Below, in pieces: positions 61,441-64,000 of a DNA stretch of 64,000 nt. The DNA is from Lycium barbarum (taxonomy: Eukaryota; Streptophyta; Magnoliopsida; Solanales; Solanaceae), in contig NC_083337.1 in the NCBI RefSeq assembly GCF_019175385.1, forward strand, positions 23,630,385-23,694,384, read 5' to 3'. The position numbers and the translations under genes were made by a program. Positions within the stretch are counted from its first letter, which is position 1, and each line of letters opens with the position of its first letter. Below the pieces are notes generated by a model. That model worked only from the letters and a program-made list of their open reading frames with translations. It searched no databases and had not been told where the DNA came from.

Positions 61441-63204
61441 TCAGACTATGGGAACATATGCAAATTCGGGTACTACGACTTTTGTATCATTAACAGCAAC
61501 CAAATGGTAAATACACCCCTTAGTAATCATCTTATGAGCCTTAAGATAGGAAATAAATCTACCCTTTGGCTTAGCAATTTCATCCTCCCACACAATAACA
61601 GGCTCATCGGGAAAGACGAAACGAACTAACTTATGGCGACAATCCACATTAGCATAACACGCAGACAACCAGTCCATCCCCATAATTGCATCAAAATCCA
61701 CCATCTCAAGTTCATACAAATCAGCCACGGTCTCACGGCCTTTAATCACAACAACACAATTTCTATACATTCTAGAAGCAATAACAGGAACACCCGAAGG
61801 CGTATCAACAACAAAGGGTTCCAACAAAGGTTCGAGTTTCATACCAATATCAAAAACAAAATAAGGAGTCACATAGGATAAATTTGAACCCGGATAAATC
61901 AATGAGTAAGCATCATGAGAATAGATGGTAAGGATACCTGTAACCACAACGTCAGAAGCCTCAGCTGCCTCCCTTCGAGTCAGCCCATAAAGTCGAGTTG
62001 TCCCTCCACCAGAAGTATTAGCAACTTCCTTTCCTTTGCCGTTGTTACGAGCATTCTGATTATTATTGTTAGCATTACCAGCAGGCGGATTTCTAGCAAA
62101 TGCAGAAACCGGCGGAACATTCTTTTGGTTATTCATAGCAGTCAGCTCACGTAGCCACTTTCTGCATTCCCTCTTGATGTGGCCTCTAATCCCACAATGA
62201 TGACAAATACGCTCTTCCCATCCTGGCGGACGACTACTTCCTTGCGAAAACTTACTATTATTATTGTTATTTTTCTGGCCTTGCCTACCAGAAGGCACAC
62301 TAGCATGGGAATAAGCTCCAGACTGAGCAGGTGCAGAATACCCTTTACTCTGCCTTCCCTTATAATTATTACCACTGAAACCACTCGCCGATCGGGCCTT
62401 CTTTTTTTTATCTCGATTCATTCTCTGCTCATTTTTCCAACTCTCTTGTTGCTCAGCAAACCCAACCAAAGATGAGAAAGTAAAAGTAGGAGACATGGCA
62501 ATAGCAGCACATGGAGACTTGATACGTGGTACCAAGCCTTTCACAAAGCGAGTCAACTTATGCTTTTCAGTCGGAATCATGTATAAAGCATACTTTGACA
62601 GACGAGTGAACTCCAAACTATACTCACGAACCGACTTGTTACCCTGCTCTAGCTTTTCAAACTTCGTAGCCATAGCAACTCTTTCCTCATCAGACAAGAA
62701 CCTTTCCATGAACGCCTCTTCAAATTCAGACCATGTCGGAGCTAAAGTAGCGTCACCTCTCTCAGATTCCCACATCTCAAACCATACATGAGCAACATCC
62801 TTCAACTGATACGAAGCAAGCCTCACAGCTTCTGAATCCTGGGCATCCATTGCCCTCAATGCCTTAAAGGTCTCATCTAAAAAGTGTTAGGGGTCGTCCA
62901 CCTCTCGTGACCCAAAGAACTCTGGTGACTTTATGTCTAGGAATTGGTTAAATCTGCCTCCACCATGAGGTCCCACACCTCCACGCTGCTGTTGAGCCGT
63001 AACCAAAGCAGTCAACATTTGAATAGTCGTTTGCATAGTACCAATCTCAGGCACACCCGCAACAGGAACAGCAGGAGCAGGCGGTGCTGGGGGTGGTGCT
63101 TGATTTCCAGCATCATTTCCATTACCAACATTCGCGCCCTAAAGATTTTGGTTAACTTTCGCAGGACGTCCTCGTTTACTATTTTTGGATCGCGTCAGAG
63201 TCAT
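61441..63204 (-). pseudogene. Gypsy-2 gag and protease
   Basis: The start is ATG 63204 (MTLTRSKNSKRGRPAK). Two in-frame stops interrupt the first 120 codons, near 63141 (NQNL*GA) and 62888 (DDP*HFLD), the second at an expected Gln. From 62859 a 472-residue ORF runs: retrotransposon gag (DVAHVWFEMWESERG, MERFLSDEERVAMATKFEKL), an Asn-rich linker and zinc knuckle CHHCGIRGHIKREC. The protease-like domain reads LIYPGSNLSYV (near 61894) where LIDPGSTLSYV is expected; the catalytic Asp is Tyr. GMDWLSACYANVDC follows. Gag could still be functional in structure if the stops were bypassed, but the protease should be dead. Confidence 0.9.
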
Positions 63205-63412
63205 TTCTGCAAGGCACGAATTAACGAGCGAATTAGAACGATCCTAAAAAGGACTTTAAGCTCTACAGCACAATCTAGAATCAAGAAGAATAGGAAACAC
63301 CTATAAATGTCTTGGGAGTTTCTCGGTCATGCAGGTGATCAGGCTGTACCAGGAAAACTCCACTAGACACAACTCCACAGACACCGACAATAATCTTAGG
63401 ACGTATTTAAAC

Positions 63413-63430
63413 CTAGGCTCTGATACCAAG
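63413..63430 (-). other. Gypsy-2 primer-binding site
   Basis: On the minus strand 'ttggtatcagagcctagg' follows two or three bases after the 5' LTR end and is a full match to the initiator-Met type site. Confidence 0.9.
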
Positions 63431-63432
63431 CT

Positions 63433-64000
63433 TGTCACGCCCCAAAACCCACCCTAGACGAGACCAGTATCCGACGTTATGAATAATATCGGAAGAACCT
63501 AAACAACACAATAACAAAACTTGAACCCTCCAGGTTCAACATTCGCCTCCAACAGTTTATAAAATAAAGGTAAACAAATCAAGCATATAAGAATTAAATC
63601 AGCGGAAGTCTTCAGTTATCTATACTTGTCAAACATGACAACTTGCCCAAGAGTTAATCAATAACTCAATAACTACCCACAAATGTATACTAGGGAGCTT
63701 CTAAGATAAAGGAATAATAGTCTGACTCATCGGGACGTTGCCCGGAAAACTAATGTAATAAATAAGCAAATCAATAGGGTGTCCCACGAATGAATGTGTC
63801 GGCTCACCAAATTAGCCGCAACAGCAAGTCCTTCCTAAGCACCGGGAGTATCAAGAACCTGCTCTTCTCCGTTACCTAACATACCATAAAAAACAATAAT
63901 GGTATGCCTGAGTACTTCATACTCAGTGAGTGCCTCGGGGACAATGAATAATACGAAAATAAAGTAAAATAATACATGAAGAAATCAGTCTTGAAAATCA
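63433..64000 (-). repeat. Gypsy-2 5' LTR (truncated by window end)
   Basis: It matches the start of 56740-59038 almost base for base, for example 'tcacgccccaaaacccaccc' and 'ggtatgcctgagtacttcat', with scattered substitutions. The remaining ~1.7 kb lies outside. Confidence 0.95.

Larger units (their letters stand above)
56740..64000 (-). mobile_element. Gypsy-2, minus-strand chromovirus, RT-deleted, runs off the window
   Basis: LTRs lie at 56740-59038 (3') and from 63433 to the edge (5'). The polypurine tract is next to 59038 and the primer site next to 63433. Gag-protease and RNase H-integrase-chromodomain ORFs lie between. The presumed TSD ctgca (56735-56739) cannot be confirmed because the far end is outside. 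The long ORFs suggest a younger element than Gypsy-1, but the RT core is deleted and the protease active site is altered. Confidence 0.95.

Noticed and set aside
1..64000. tRNA or rRNA genes
   Set aside because: The tggtatcagagcc matches are retrotransposon primer sites next to LTRs, not tRNA genes. No cloverleaf or rRNA segment was recognised, though a covariance-model scan was not possible.

Overview
The window is plant nuclear DNA. A Solanaceae genome is likely, because the SINE-like 3' end at the left edge and several LTR termini have the style I associate with that family; this is inference, not a database match. It is a retrotransposon-dense region with one recognisable host gene, a wrecked fatty acyl-CoA reductase (FAR). 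There are no bacterial features, CRISPR arrays or operons, and I found no intact host gene.

Layout. (1) About 0.4-12.7 kb is an old Mutator-like element (MULE-1). It has inverted ends and a decayed transposase, and it is split by a 2.0-kb solo LTR (1840-3840) and by a long LTR-like insertion that starts at 5243. (2) 12.9-14.5 kb holds an AT microsatellite, a 237-bp-offset duplication and a non-autonomous MULE with a 9-bp target-site duplication (TSD). (3) 14.64-24.49 kb is the FAR pseudogene. Ten exon pieces can be read. It carries a 1-bp deletion, two nonsense codons, one missing exon segment, a solo LTR inside a coding exon (perfect 5-bp TSD), a MULE with a 10-bp TSD in an intron, and MITEs in introns. 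(4) 24.74-31.39 kb is a minus-strand Copia element (LTRs 838 and 833 bp, TSD ctact). Its gag appears to contain a 69-nt intron and its reverse transcriptase has lost the YVDD box. (5) 32.85-35.21 kb is a Copia deletion derivative (TSD gtatt) that keeps gag and the very end of pol. (6) About 36-56.4 kb is a second MULE (MULE-2) with arrays of short palindromes. It was hit by a 16.4-kb Ty3/Gypsy chromovirus (39804-56164, TSD gttga). That element was hit by a solo LTR (TSD gtact), which was hit in turn by an antisense solo LTR (TSD tcgtc). (7) 56.4 kb to the end is a reverse-oriented LTR fragment interrupted by a second, minus-strand chromovirus whose reverse-transcriptase core is deleted and whose 5' LTR runs off the window.

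How the parts relate. Nothing here works together as a pathway. The window is a stratified record of insertions, and exact TSDs let much of the order be read. Four solo LTRs show that recombination has been removing element interiors. Every coding element visible has at least one inactivating lesion, although the integrase of the last chromovirus still has its D,D,E residues. The more unusual observations are the probable short intron in the Copia gag, the palindromic arrays inside a MULE intron, and the gag-only Copia derivative. I do not see a convincing new biological system.
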